Shown in pieces: positions 12,101 to 23,276 of a stretch of 64,000 nt of DNA; positions within the stretch are counted from its first letter, which is position 1, and each line of letters starts with the position of its first letter. The stretch comes from Takakia lepidozioides. Lineage: Eukaryota > Streptophyta > Takakiopsida > Takakiales > Takakiaceae. The stretch lies in the NCBI GenBank assembly GCA_030704615.1, contig CM060733.1, forward strand, positions 54,128,001 through 54,192,000, read 5' to 3'. A program made the position numbers and the translations under genes. The notes below the pieces were generated by a model that saw only the letters and a program-made list of their open reading frames with translations, was not told the origin of the DNA and did not search any database.

Positions 12101-15100
12101 AAGCCTGCCAACTTTGTTGACACTACCATGTCATAGTACTCACCCTGTGACATCCACACAAATAATATTCTATCAAAATAAAACCCAAACAAAGGCTTCA
12201 AGTTCGAAAGGACTTCTGCAGCCAGACAGAGAGCAGGAGAGGGAAATAAAAATATAATTACCTTCCAAAGGAGGCCAATGGAACACAGGACGACCAAAAG
12301 AGCATGTCGAACGTTGAGCTGAGAAGGAGTGCTTCACGCCCAGTTATATTCACACTAAAACAACAGAATGGTAGTCTTTCAATTGGGACATCCCCAGTTT
12401 CAAGGGAGCTATTGCCATCCAGCTCTATCAAGCCAACCAACTGGGTGTATCAGATGGATTAGTACATACATGATAAGACATCACTCCTGCGAGCAGTCTT
12501 TCCAAGGCTCATGCTATCCACAGGTGAACTATCTCTCCCACTGAGTTGTTCTTTGGTGTCTATGGTTCTCATCTCTGCCTTTGCTCAAACAGAGTGACAG
12601 GAAGTGTAACATCCTTATCATATGGGTTTGTTCAGCAGTGCTAAAATCAACGTTGAAAATTCTTTCAAGCTCAGTTCTCATATGTTGCTGAATCCAAGAG
12701 GATGGAGACCGAGAGGGAATACGGCATCAAGGGTCAGTCATTATCAGCATCACCCAAAATGTCACTCGTGCAAACTAGGCTCCAAAAACTACTGCTGCCT
12801 GTGGGTCCATTGTAGTACCACCACTTGTAAATGTTCTCATTTTGGACAGAATGATATGGCAGGTGCGATAAATTTTCTTCTCTGAAGTTCATAATTTGAC
12901 TTGCTGGGGACAAATACTCTTGCTCAAGCTCCCTGGTCTCCAAAGGAAGTGTCAATTAGCACTATTGCTCCTTGGTCTTAAGTGGAAGTTTGACCCACTG
13001 GAGACTAAAGAGCAAGAGCAAGTGCTAGCTGCCACTTCTATCCAGGGAGCTTGAGCAAGAGCAAGGAGCTCCTTCCTAGGGAGCTCCTATTTGTCCCCAG
13101 CAAGCCTGTTTCCTGGTAGTAACTTCAGAGAGGAGAGAGTTAGCTTGTGCAATCCCAGCGATCCCACGCACAGGTTGATCGTGAAAGACAAGGTTGTGAG
13201 TGCACTGGTGTGTGCCTTCTGGCTCAAGAAAGAGCAGGGAGTCTGGCATCTTCTCGGTGAAGTTGTCTATTTGAGACAGAAACACTGCTTCAATATTAAT
13301 TCCTAGTGTCTCAGTCACTGGGCAACGCAGCTGCGACACCCCACCATGAGGTAAGACTGTTGTTCTTATGCCTGTGTTTACTCGTGCTATGATAGAGAAA
13401 GAGGTTGACAGGATGAAAATGCTCGAAGCCCTGAAGAACAAGCTAAGGTGGAAAGAGATGAAACCAAGATAATTTGGAACTCAGAGATGTACGTGATCAC
13501 CCATGTCATTCTGAACATGCATGTTCTCAGTAGTTCTCTGCTTGGCTGATTTTTTAGTTGATCTCAGCTCAAAAGATACAATGATCATCCCATAATATCC
13601 TGGTGACAATTGGACGTGAAAACTGCAGAGATTATTGTGTGGCTTACAGTTTCTCTACTGCTTCTTTACACACCTATTATAGCTCAGTTAAAGTAGAACT
13701 TGTGGGTGTGAATTCTGAGCAAATTGCATCCTAGATAATGCTGAAAGCTATGGTTGTAGTTCGATGCAACATAGAGACTTCGCTTTTGAAAATCTGAAAG
13801 GCCAGAAACAACTTTAGTTCAAAAGGGAAACTCCATCAAAGGCCTTAGCCCATCTGGTTTCCTCCTTCCTCTGCCCCCTCCTACACTTCATTTTCTGCTC
13901 TGTCCACATGGGGGCTGGGTTTATGCTTCAACAAGCAAGGTCATCTCTTCTCTCTCTCACACAATCTACTATACTAATTTGACTTCAAACCTTGTTGCGG
14001 GTGGAAATACAAAAGTACCTTTATCTTGCCAGCAGTCTCCGCAAACACTACTGGTGACAGAAATTGGGCGTCCAGATCCAACACCCATGCTCTCCGCACA
14101 TTCTTGTTCATTTCATAAGTCTGCGGCAACCAACTTTATATGACTGCCAGGATTTGATATTAACCCCAGTTAGGAGCCTTTATAGGTGTTCGTTCTAGAA
14201 GATGCCTTCCTGTAACATTCAACCCATCAACTTGAATCCCTCATTACTTGCGAAAAGATGGCCGCAGGTGGTCCATCATTAGCAAACATAGTACTTCTAA
14301 AGTTGGGCTTAACGCTTCGAGAAATGGTAATGGAATGTAAAATATGAATTGGCCTCCCTTTCTCTCTTTGAATCTGGCTGGTGGCTCCAGTTTCCCTTCT
14401 CTTAGGGAATCAAAGAAGAAACAAAGTTATTCATCACGCCTTTTACTAAGCAAATCTGGCCACTGCCAAGAAACATACACATTCCAAATGAACAAGTAGA
14501 ACGTGTTCAAAGGCAAGAACCTTAGATTTCAAGTCCCTGAATCTTCTATGACAATCAGAATTGAAGGGGAAAAACCTGCTTGCCCCTCTCGGTCGCATAT
14601 ACATCAATTTTCACTCCTGGATACCGATCCTTCAACAGCTCCAAAACTGGGAAAAACAGGAGATTTTCATATACACCGCCCGCGACAATGCAGCAGCACC
14701 GGCGGACATCGTTTCTGATCATTGGGCCCAGAGAAGCAATCTCAACATTGTAACCTGCAGGAAATTTCAAATATCCATGTTTGCTGTTCGGATCCGAGGG
14801 AGGCCTTGGCTCTTCGGCGCTCTGCTTGCCCTCTGACATTAGGTCTCCATATTCCATACTCTCATCAGGGCCATAATCGAAAGGGTCATCCAGCCAGTTC
14901 TTCGCGCGCGCACTGCCGGCGGGTAGGCCTCCTGCCTTCCGCGGCCGACTACACGATAATCTTCGTAATGTCGTCTTTCTGGCTCGTGTTCTGAGACTTA
15001 TTCTCGAAGTGCCGGTTTTGAAGGGAAATTCCTGCAATCTACTCACAGTTCCATGACAGACTTCTGCAATTTGGGCCAGATATGGCTCCCTTGAAGTACC

Positions 15101-15250
15101 CAACTTGCAACAACCACTTCGCTCCTGCATTCTTCGGGACCACGCGTGCCATTGGGGACCAGAGATAGCGAAACTCTTTTTGGCAGCAGAAAGTGAACAG
15201 ATGCAGTGCCCGGGTCTCGCAAGCCCCCTCACAGAGACTTGGGCAGCCAT
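9192..15250 (-). CDS. PNSB1: Chloroplast NDH complex subunit B1 (PnsB1/NDF1/NDH48), 526 aa, 7 exons
   Basis: Exons on the minus strand: 15250-14576, 14120-14019, 12144-11954, 11714-11457, 10869-10767, 9934-9849, 9357-9192. All junctions are GT-AG; phases match and the sum is 1581 nt, exactly 527 codons with the TAA at 9192. The protein has a long basic N-terminus (chloroplast transit peptide), then KNWLDDPFDYG, the core DVRRCCCIVAGGVYENLLFF, DRYPGVKIDVYATERGKQ, STKLAGLGH, VVFHGIESDSAASMQSRGD and TTPGQLAALIHASVGVV. These are landmarks of PnsB1, a glycosyltransferase-9-like, probably non-catalytic subunit of NDH subcomplex B. That complex drives cyclic electron flow around photosystem I in thylakoids. 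An upstream in-frame stop supports the ATG at 15250. Intron 5 contains a LINE fragment and intron 2 a foldback element. The gene is divergent from CAP. Confidence 0.93.
10030..10600 (-). mobile_element. LINE 3' end, 5'-truncated, in PnsB1 intron 5
   Basis: The minus-strand ORF at 10543-10298 encodes the cysteine/histidine zinc-binding motif that follows reverse transcriptase in non-LTR retrotransposons (CNCPLCGQSED...HFLIHC, then a conserved PGFSHQR). The 3' terminal sequence is present twice in tandem: a full end at about 10112-10200 and a second, roughly 80-bp copy at 10030-10105. Microsatellites of GA flank it at 10020 and 10620. Related copies lie at 17528-17636 and 20096-20548. The orientation is the same as the host gene. 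No target-site duplication was found. Confidence 0.75.
12900..13104. mobile_element. Foldback / MITE-like element in PnsB1 intron 2
   Basis: A 205-bp segment bounded by inverted repeats: CTTGCTGGGGACAAATA at the left and its complement at 13088-13104. The homology continues inward (CTCTTGCTCAAGCTCCCTGG against its complement), with a short extra insert in the right arm. It has no coding capacity. No target-site duplication is obvious, so the superfamily is open. Confidence 0.55.
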
Positions 15251-15992
15251 AGCCGCGGCAGAATCACACCAGGATTTGCATGAGACTCACTGATCAGCTC
15301 CTCAAATCTTCCATCATACACCGCCTCACGAACAACCCATCATTCACAGCTCGCTTCCAGAGCCTCAAAGCTCAAAGCTCTTCAGAAATTCAAATACAAA
15401 CTGGAATCCTGCGTTCCTTTCAGAGCAGCGCTAGCGAGGAGACGATGGCAACCTGCTGTCAGCAGGTGGTTCGACCAAGACACGGCCTATGTCCGGTTTC
15501 CTTACCGACGGAGATGCCAAATATACCGGCTGATCCGGTGACGGCCCCTTATCCACTATGTTAGGTTTGGGGCTACAATTTAGTGGGGCCACCTGACACA
15601 TGTCCACATATTACTGGTAATATACTTACATATAGCGAAAAGGATATTAGAGATTTTCCACATCATCGATCGAAGTGGATGTTGAATGCACGCAGTCATT
15701 CATCTATCTGCTGGCGTGTGCTGTCGATCTCTCATCCATCTCTGCGTATTCTGTCCATTGCACAAGAGTCGTCGGCATGGAACGATTCGATACATTCATC
15801 TAGATAGTCGTCTCTCTCGGGGGAGCGTTGCTCCGGCAAGTGCGGGAAATGTGTGTGTATATTGCGTGTGATCTAAGGCACGGAAGCAAAGAAAGACAGA
15901 AGAGTTTCTTGGAGGAAGCAAGGAGGAGAGATCGGTAGCTACTGAAGTAAATCGGGAGAAGAACTTGAATTGAACTGAGTGTAGGGGAAACG
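15251..15992. promoter_or_regulatory. Divergent promoter region between PnsB1 and CAP
   Basis: The 742-bp interval between the two start codons must hold both promoters and 5' UTRs. The genes are read outward on opposite strands. No clear TATA box was located for either. A purine-rich stretch at about 15885-15960 just upstream of the CAP ATG looks like 5' leader. The ORF at 15280-15564 has no family resemblance and is likely non-coding. Confidence 0.5.
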
Positions 15993-18900
15993 ATGTTAGG
16001 AAGATCGGGCCTGCTTGCTCGTCTGGAGGCAGCGGTGGATCGGCTGGAGAAACTTGGAGCGGATGGCGGGATCCCGATCGAAAACCTGGATGGAGGGAAA
16101 AACGTTTCCTCCTCTGTGGCTTCTTTTGATGAGCTGTTGCATTCCAGGATGAGCCGATTTCTAGCAGCAGCAGACAAGATCGGAGGACAGGTCCTACAGA
16201 CGTCGCAGATGCTGCAGCGTGGGTTCGAAGCCGAGAAAGGCATTGTTCTTGCGATTTCGCAGTGCCAAGTAACCACTGGATTTCTTCTTGCGTCTCCCTC
16301 TTTTTTCTTTGCTGCGTCCTGTTTTGGCATTGAGCTTGGGCCTATGCTTACGCGGATGAACTGTTCCACGAGTATCTGTCACACAGCGATCTGCCATCCT
16401 CTTGATATTAAAACAGTGAAGGCACAAGTGCTTTGATTGGTCACTGTGTGGCAGCGGGAAGGATGTGTTCCCAGATAACGACACTTTGTGGTGGATCGTA
16501 ATCACTGTATGGTTATTCCCAAGACCCTGCTGCCGGAATTGCAGCTCAGTGGTCGGGATTACACTGTTTATACAAGCAGAACAATGAGCGTTCGGTCAAT
16601 TTGATGGACACTGTAATTTTCAGCTTCAACTCCATGAAGATCAAGATATGGTGTATTTATGATCGTTCCCTGTTAATTTTGAGCACGAGACACTCTTGAA
16701 TTCATAGTTATGGGATGCTAACCCTACCTCAGCGGTTCTTGTCAATTCCATCCATCGTAACTCAGCCTACTTCTACTGTAGTCCCAGCCTAATTTGCATG
16801 TGACAAATATGCTATGTTTACACTGCTAGTGACATAGTGGTGTGAAAAGGGCATGATTTCACAGTTTCAAGATGTAGAGGGAGGGATGAGCCTTTCCGTC
16901 ATCATACTTAATAAAATGTAATCATAATATACCGCCACGCAGCATGTAGTCACACTCACGACACAAAACTTTGAAGGAGACACATTGAATGTGTCTGTCA
17001 TGGATATAACGTAACTCTGGGTAAATGTTGGATGGGGACAGCAGCAGCCTGATAGGACAAGCTTGCTAAATCTGGTACAGCCATTGGGCGATGCCATCGC
17101 TAAGGCAGATGCATTGACAGGAGGGCGGAAGACAGAGTTCTTTAATCACCTGAAAGCAGTGGCCGAAAGTATGTCAGCGCTCTATTGGGTGGTTTACACT
17201 GGAAAAGACTGTGGTATAACCTTCTTCTCACCACAATGTTCCCAGGGGCACAAATCTTGTGAAATTTTATCATACTTCTAGCCTGGCTAGCTGTGCATTG
17301 CCGCTGTTATTTTGCCCTTGGTCACGGTCGGCAAGTTTATTGCAACAGCTCTTAACCTCCAAGACTTCATCTGGATGATGCGTTCTAATGGTGTGACCAC
17401 TACTTTTGGCATTTCAGGGACAAGTCTGCCAGTACCCCATGTTGAGGAGATCTGGGAGACAGCAGAATTTTACAGCAATAAGGTAAGCCTATCTCTGTCC
17501 TGCTTGGCAAGCACAGGTGACATTAGATTGTACTCATAAGACGTTGTTTGCCGTAGCCTTGTGGCCATTGACCCCGCACCCAGTTTGAGCGGGAACAAAA
17601 GGGACAGAACCTACCTCTGTCAGGGGCTGACGTTGGAAACGATTAAGATGCAACAAGGCAGTGATATCCTTCCTTGATGGCCACTATAGAAGGCTTGGAA
17701 TCAAGATGCCATTTTTCAGCTCTTGGATGGAATTGTTTGGTTTCTTTGATGCCATTCTGCAACTTCATAGTTAGATGTTCGATAAACCTGCAATTAAAAT
17801 TCAAACTTGTGTTTGCTCTCTAATGGAATAAACAACCAACATGGTTACTCCTGTTGCACTGGTTTTCTAAATAGTGGTAATGCTGTTGCTTCAAGAATTT
17901 GAAAACCAAGCAATGTAGCAAATATAATTGTCCAAGTGAAGACTGGAATTTTGGGCTGATTTAATGTTACAGGTGATCATGGAGTACAAGAACAAGGATG
18001 AGAATCATGGGATTTGGGCAAAAGCGTTGAAAGAGCTCTATGTGCCAGGCTTGCGGGACTACGTAAAACGCTTCCATGCTACTGGCCCCACGTGGAACCC
18101 TAAAGGTATTACTGTGTCACGGTTTAGTTCTGGTGGAAAGCCAAACCCTCCTCCACCTCCACCCAAAGCCCCCCCACTTCCTCCTGCTCCCCTGGGTCCA
18201 CCATCTCTGCCACCATCTGCACCAAGTTCATCTAGTGCTGGAGCACCACTGAGTATGAGTGCCATCTTCACTGAGATCAACAAGGGAGAAGCTGTAACGA
18301 CAGGTATTGTATCTCAAGATATAGGCATTTCTTTTATGACTTTGCTCTGTTGGAAGCATGTGGCAGAGCCTCTAATTGGCACCTTCAGTTTGGTAGCTTT
18401 TCAAGTCTAGATTTGTAACAGGGAGCTCAATGTGGCCAATTGTTCGAAGCTTGCAAAGCTGTTTCATGGTTGTACCTCATGAGTGCTAGTGTTCTACTGG
18501 TTGTGAGGATCCCTGCCTATCTCATAGTAGATTGATTCGCCCAACAGCTATTGATGGCACACCTGGTAGACAGACTTGTTGTATTGAAGTCGGTAGTGCT
18601 AGTGGTTGTGCAGGGCTGAAAAAGGTGACAGATGACATGAAGACTAAGAACCGCACAGACAGGTCTGGAGCTGTTCCAGCAAGCCAGACGCCACAAAAGG
18701 AGGTGGCTGGGTGCTCAGTAGCAGCCTCTTCCAAGATTGGCACACCCAAGTTTGAGCTGCAGCTAGATCGCAAGTGAGCCTTCGTTATATGTTGTCATTT
18801 GCCAGCTTTTCCCACTGAACACTACAATTGCAGTGCATCAGAGCATGGTTCTCAGTAAGCATTATACTGTGGTTCGCCATCCTGTGAATGTGAGTTGATT

Positions 18901-21900
18901 ATGTTCTAATTATATTGCCATCCCTTACAGGGTCTGGCTATATGATTTGTGGTGTTCCTGATGAGAGGTGTTATCCATATCTTTACGGACAGCAGACTTA
19001 ACATAGAGCTTGTTTCTTTCTTTCTGTCTTGTTTTTTGAGTTATTGCATGTGCATATCGCATCCTGGTTGGTTGGTCAACTGGCTCTGTAGCACCACATG
19101 CTTCCACTAGCGTGAGCATCATTTCACAGAAGGAAAATACTCTATGTCGAAGAGCCCTTCGGAGGAGTGAAGGTGCATGCAAAGGCAAAGACTTCAATGT
19201 CATGGACAGTTTGCCAATGCACTCCCAAAAGTTTATCTTGAGGATGAACAGTATAGTGACTTGAATTCTGCACCTTGCAAGCCATGTTGTTTGGCTTACT
19301 GACAGAAAGGCATGCTTTGATGTATAGATGGGTAGTGGAGCATCAAATGGGCAACAACAGTCTTGTCATTGACAATTGTAATTCACGACAATCCGTATAT
19401 ATCTTCAACTGCAAGAATTCTGTGGTCCAGGTCAAAGGTAAACCTACCATTTCCCCTCATTCCATTCATTGTATATTGAAAGCTACTTGTATAAGGTCTG
19501 TCGGTGCCAGTGAAGATCAATTGACATCCTCACCAGTTTTTCTTGGGAAAGCAATCCACTGGGACACTTCCAGTTAAGAATGTGAGCAAAGTACCCTGGT
19601 GACAGCACTTTGACTTCAAGCAACATCTGGAGTCTTTTGATGTAGCTTTCTCCTGTCTTTGTCCCATGGGTCTTTGCAGGCTTCCCATGGATGCCATAAA
19701 TATGTTTCTTCTTTCTTTATCCCCATGGGACGCAGTAGAACAACTCAGTGGAACCAGCACAGTCTCCATGCCTGATGCTGTGCCTGCCGAGAATTTCAAG
19801 AAGGCCTTTGATTCTTCTCCCTTCGCTTACCTTGTAGCTCAGCTACCAAAGACACATGCTATACAGTAGCTTGTCACTCTATCAAAGCATTCTATGAGAA
19901 TGCCATAGGCAGGGTGACGTCACTATCTGGGGAGGTCCATTGATTTCAGCGTTTGTACTGTGTTTTTGAAACAGTTCCACTCTCATGTTTGTCTTTGTCC
20001 CATGGGCATGGGCCCTCAGTAGACGTCACAAAGTTTATTTCTCTCTGTCACTCTCTGTACTACTGGATGATGCTAGAGTGAAGAAAGAAATTTAAACTCA
20101 GGGCAGGAAGCCTACATTTGAACAGCAAACAGAAGCAGAGAGGAAAGGGAGAGTGCAATTGCCCCTTGTGTGGGCAACCTGAAGACAACATTCATTTTCT
20201 GATTCACTGTCCGGGGTTCTCTCACCAAAGACATGCTCTCCTTAAATCTATCAAGGGAATTGTGCCTGTACCTCTGTTTACTATCTCTGAATGTCTCGAG
20301 GCTGAGCCAAAAGCCCAGGCCCTTCTGAGGCCTAGTTTTTGGGCAAATCACACAGCAGATTGATGCTTGTGTGAAGGGATTTCTAGAGGATATCTGGAAA
20401 ACCCGGATCAATTTTTTGTATCAAGGTAAGTCTTACTACCAATGTCAGCCCCTGACAGAGGTAGGTTCTGTCCCTTTGTGTACTGCTCAAACTTTGCGCG
20501 TGTCAATGGCCACAAGGCTACGGCAAACAACGTCTTATGAGTACATTCTTTTCTTTTCTTTCCCTGCTGCACTTGAAAATGGCTAATTTTGCGTTTGCGG
20601 TTGTTTTTTGGAGACAGGAAAAGTGAACAACATTACAGTGGACAAGTGCACGAAAACAGGACTTGTGTTCACTGTATGTCCCGTTTGTTTTAACTCTGTT
20701 GCCATTGATGGTGTGATGACAGCTTTTGTTGTGGGTTTATGGGCACAATTCTAAGGTAGAAGCATTTGGTGATTGTTCCCTATCCGGTAATGGTCTCCAA
20801 GGTGCTGACTATGGCTTCTGGTTGATGAGTCTGAGGTTCTCAACTAAGAAATGTGAATCTTCATTGTTTCATTGGTGTTTTTGTATGTTATGTGCTTGAG
20901 GCTTTTTCTTTCCAATATTTCCAAAGGTTGATCTGACTAACCTAAGGTTGAAAGAGGGATGGTTGTTAGGAGTTACAGCTTTGCACCTTGCAGATGCATG
21001 TTTAAGTGGTAGTTACTGCAAGTATGGTGGGATAATTTTGTAGTGTCTGGAGTTTCAATGTACTTGTAAAGTGAAATCTCTAGGGATGTTGGGAATTGCA
21101 GGATGTGGTAGCAGCCTGTGAGATTGTGAACTGCACTAGTGTGGAGGTGCAGTGCCAGGTAATTGCAAGGTTCTCATTTTACCTCATTTTCTCTCTCCAT
21201 CGCTTCGGGCTAAGATACGCCACTTGAACATGAGAGCGACCGTTCAACAGAGTACTATTCACTTCTGTACAATTGTATGGGCTACCAGCTGAGTGGACTT
21301 TTGAAGTTAGTTGCACGCCTGATAATCAAACTTGTGGGATGTTTAAATATGATGCAGGGCACAGCACCAACAATAGCAGTGGATAACACAAATGGTTGCC
21401 AGCTTTATCTGGGAAAGAACTCTTTGAATGCGTCCATTACTACTGCCAAGTCAAGTGAGATCAATGTTCTCGTTCCTGGTGCTACGGAGGCTGCAGACCC
21501 TGTGCGTATCACTTTCCGTCCATTTACTTTCCGCGAGTTTGATATCATTAGTGAAGGATGGGCATTTCTTTTATGAGTGAAGAACATTCTCGACTGAAGT
21601 TGTACCTGTTGATATAGACTACATATGGCCACCACCTATTACGATCCTGCAGAGTGACATCTTCCAGAGTGACACCTTCAGTACTAATAGACAATAACAT
21701 AATATTCAACTAGACACAAAACTCTGTTCAACTGTATCTGTTGGGATGCCAAGACCCAACCACCCACCAAGCCAGTTCAGAGATCCTCTAACCTTTCCTC
21801 ATTTTGGTTTCCTTCTAGGAATGAGAACAACCTTTCCATCTTCCTCTTCTTCTGAGCAATTCAATTTTAGTCTTCTGGCAACCATCCATCCCCTATTTAC

Positions 21901-22238
21901 ATCGTCAAGTAAGATGACTATATGCTATCTTCGCAGCTGTGATGTCTCCTCAAACTCCAATCGTCTGTGCTTTGTGCCAGGTGCACTGGAACAAGGGGTT
22001 TGGTACCACTGCTTAACAGGGCGTTGTTGGCTATATTTGTAGTGCAGCCCTACCAAACTTACATTAATCAGCTTCTTTATGAAAACCTGGGGTTTCCTAA
22101 GCATATCAGGGAATCATCACCTTTTTTCTCAAAGGGTGTGGTTGTGTGCAGGTGGAACATGCATTACCAGAGCAGTTTGTCCACTCGTTCCAGGACGGTC
22201 AGTTTGTCACCACCGCAGTCACGCATTCAGGGGGGTAA
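15993..22238 (+). CDS. CAP1: Cyclase-associated protein (CAP/Srv2), actin-monomer recycling, 483 aa, 10 exons
   Basis: Exons: 15993-16268, 17048-17213, 17418-17482, 17973-18303, 18614-18773, 19328-19437, 20618-20673, 21102-21158, 21358-21501, 22152-22238. All introns are GT-AG, and the sum is 1452 nt (484 codons with TAA). The N-terminal helical-folded domain (residues about 1-220) includes FFNHLKAVAESMSALYW and AEFYSNK. A polyproline stretch follows at about 215-250 (PPPPPPKAPPLPP), then a WH2-like region (GLKKVTDDMKTKNRTDRSG). The C-terminal CARP beta-helix domain has WVVEHQMGNNSLVIDNC, DNTNGCQLYL, KSSEINVLVPG and the terminal VTHSGG. CAP works with cofilin and profilin to recycle ADP-actin in the cytosol, needed for tip growth. 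Length and domain order match plant CAP1. Intron 3 and intron 6 each carry a LINE fragment. Confidence 0.95.
17528..17636 (-). mobile_element. LINE 3'-end fragment in CAP intron 3
   Basis: About 109 bp nearly identical to 10112-10220: the LINE 3' end containing ACGTTGTTTGCCGTAGCCTT and CAGTTTGAGCGGGAACAAAA. It is antisense to CAP. It lacks the zinc-motif ORF, so it is a very short 5'-truncated insertion. The left end after GACGTTGG departs abruptly from the other copies. Confidence 0.75.
20096..20548 (+). mobile_element. LINE 3' end with zinc-motif ORF in CAP intron 6
   Basis: The 20118-20363 ORF is the plus-strand counterpart of the copy at 10298-10543, with the same CNCPLCGQ...HFLIHC motif. 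It ends with the shared 3' sequence CGTCTTATGAGTACATTC. It is in sense orientation within CAP. Truncated at the 5' side like its relatives. Confidence 0.75.
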
Positions 22239-23017
22239 TTGTACATTCAAAAGATTGTTCAATTTGATGTGTAGTCTGATGAGGAGGCGGCAACCTTTGT
22301 GGCATCTTTTCCGTATTCTATCTTCAGTCTTCATCTGGATGTTTCATCCATTTGCATGAGTTTGGATGTGGTCAAGCAGATCTCTCCCTAAGATTGTATG
22401 GGGCATATGACCTGCTTAAATTCAGCTCTCTAAATAGAGACGTGTACAGGAGGCTCTTTGGATATTTGGGTCTGGCAGCTGGATCTGCTCTTAGTCTGCT
22501 ACGGGTTAGTTGGGAAACCTTCGGCTTTGACTTGAGGGATTTTTAATCCTGTTTGTAAAGCTCGGTGCTCGGCAAAAGACATTGCAAGTCCGAGGAGAAT
22601 TAGTGAGCACTGTCGCATATGCTGTGAAGAAACATCAGAAGGCGATAACCTTCTTTCACATGGGAATTATAATAGACTTAATAATGAAAGTGTGGGTCAA
22701 TAAACTTGCACATCGCAACTGTCATCTTTACCCTCACTTCTTGGATGCAAAGGACCATTTGACCCTCAACAGTGCTGAAATTATGACACAACAGGTTGGA
22801 TCCAAGTGGCAATAGAGAGCATGAGTTGGTGGAAAGTGATGCATTGATAGGCTGGGTCTTTTCAACTTTGCAGGTCCAACAAGATGGTTTCATTTCTTTT
22901 ATGATCATAACAATGCAAGTTGTGTGCACTCTAGCATAGAACTGTCCATCGGTAATATGATCTAAAGGGCCTCCATCTTCTTCTTTTTTATTTTTTTATA
23001 AATCGTTTAGCACTTGT
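22239..23017. other. 3' flank of CAP, no further gene seen
   Basis: Contains the CAP 3' UTR and flank. Short ORFs (22352-22546, 22582-22815) have no recognised family and no splice partners. Confidence 0.4.
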
Positions 23018-23028
23018 CCTTTTGAGTT

Positions 23029-23265
23029 TTTTTTTTAATTTTATTTTTAAAGGGAACCTGGGAGCGATAGCCCACAATTCAGGCCCTTTGAGGAGGGGGA
23101 AAAATTAACCCCCTCTCATTTATGGGCCATGAGGCCTACAGGACGATCAACTCCCAGACATACCGTCACGAACAATCCCACACACGGGGCAGGGCAGCGG
23201 GTTTGAACCCTGAATCACCAGGGCGACACACCATGCACTTACCAGCTGAGCTACCACCCGATGTG
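23029..23265 (-). mobile_element. tRNA-derived SINE with 11-bp target-site duplication
   Basis: On the minus strand the 5' part is tRNA-like, with an A box (TAGCTCAGCTGG, about 23242-23253) and a B box (GGTTCAAACCC, about 23199-23209). The 3' end is a poly(A)-rich tail, seen as T-runs at about 23029-23050 on the plus strand. An identical 11-bp direct repeat, CCTTTTGAGTT, flanks it at 23018-23028 and 23266-23276. The body is 237 bp. These are the defining marks of a young SINE insertion by target-primed reverse transcription. Confidence 0.88.
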
Positions 23266-23276
23266 CCTTTTGAGTT

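Noticed and set aside
13076-13441. 121-aa minus-strand ORF
   Set aside because: Lies inside PnsB1 intron 2 and shows no domain; the exon phases on either side do not need it.
15280-15564. 94-aa ORF between PnsB1 and CAP
   Set aside because: No family match; lies in the divergent promoter/5' UTR interval.
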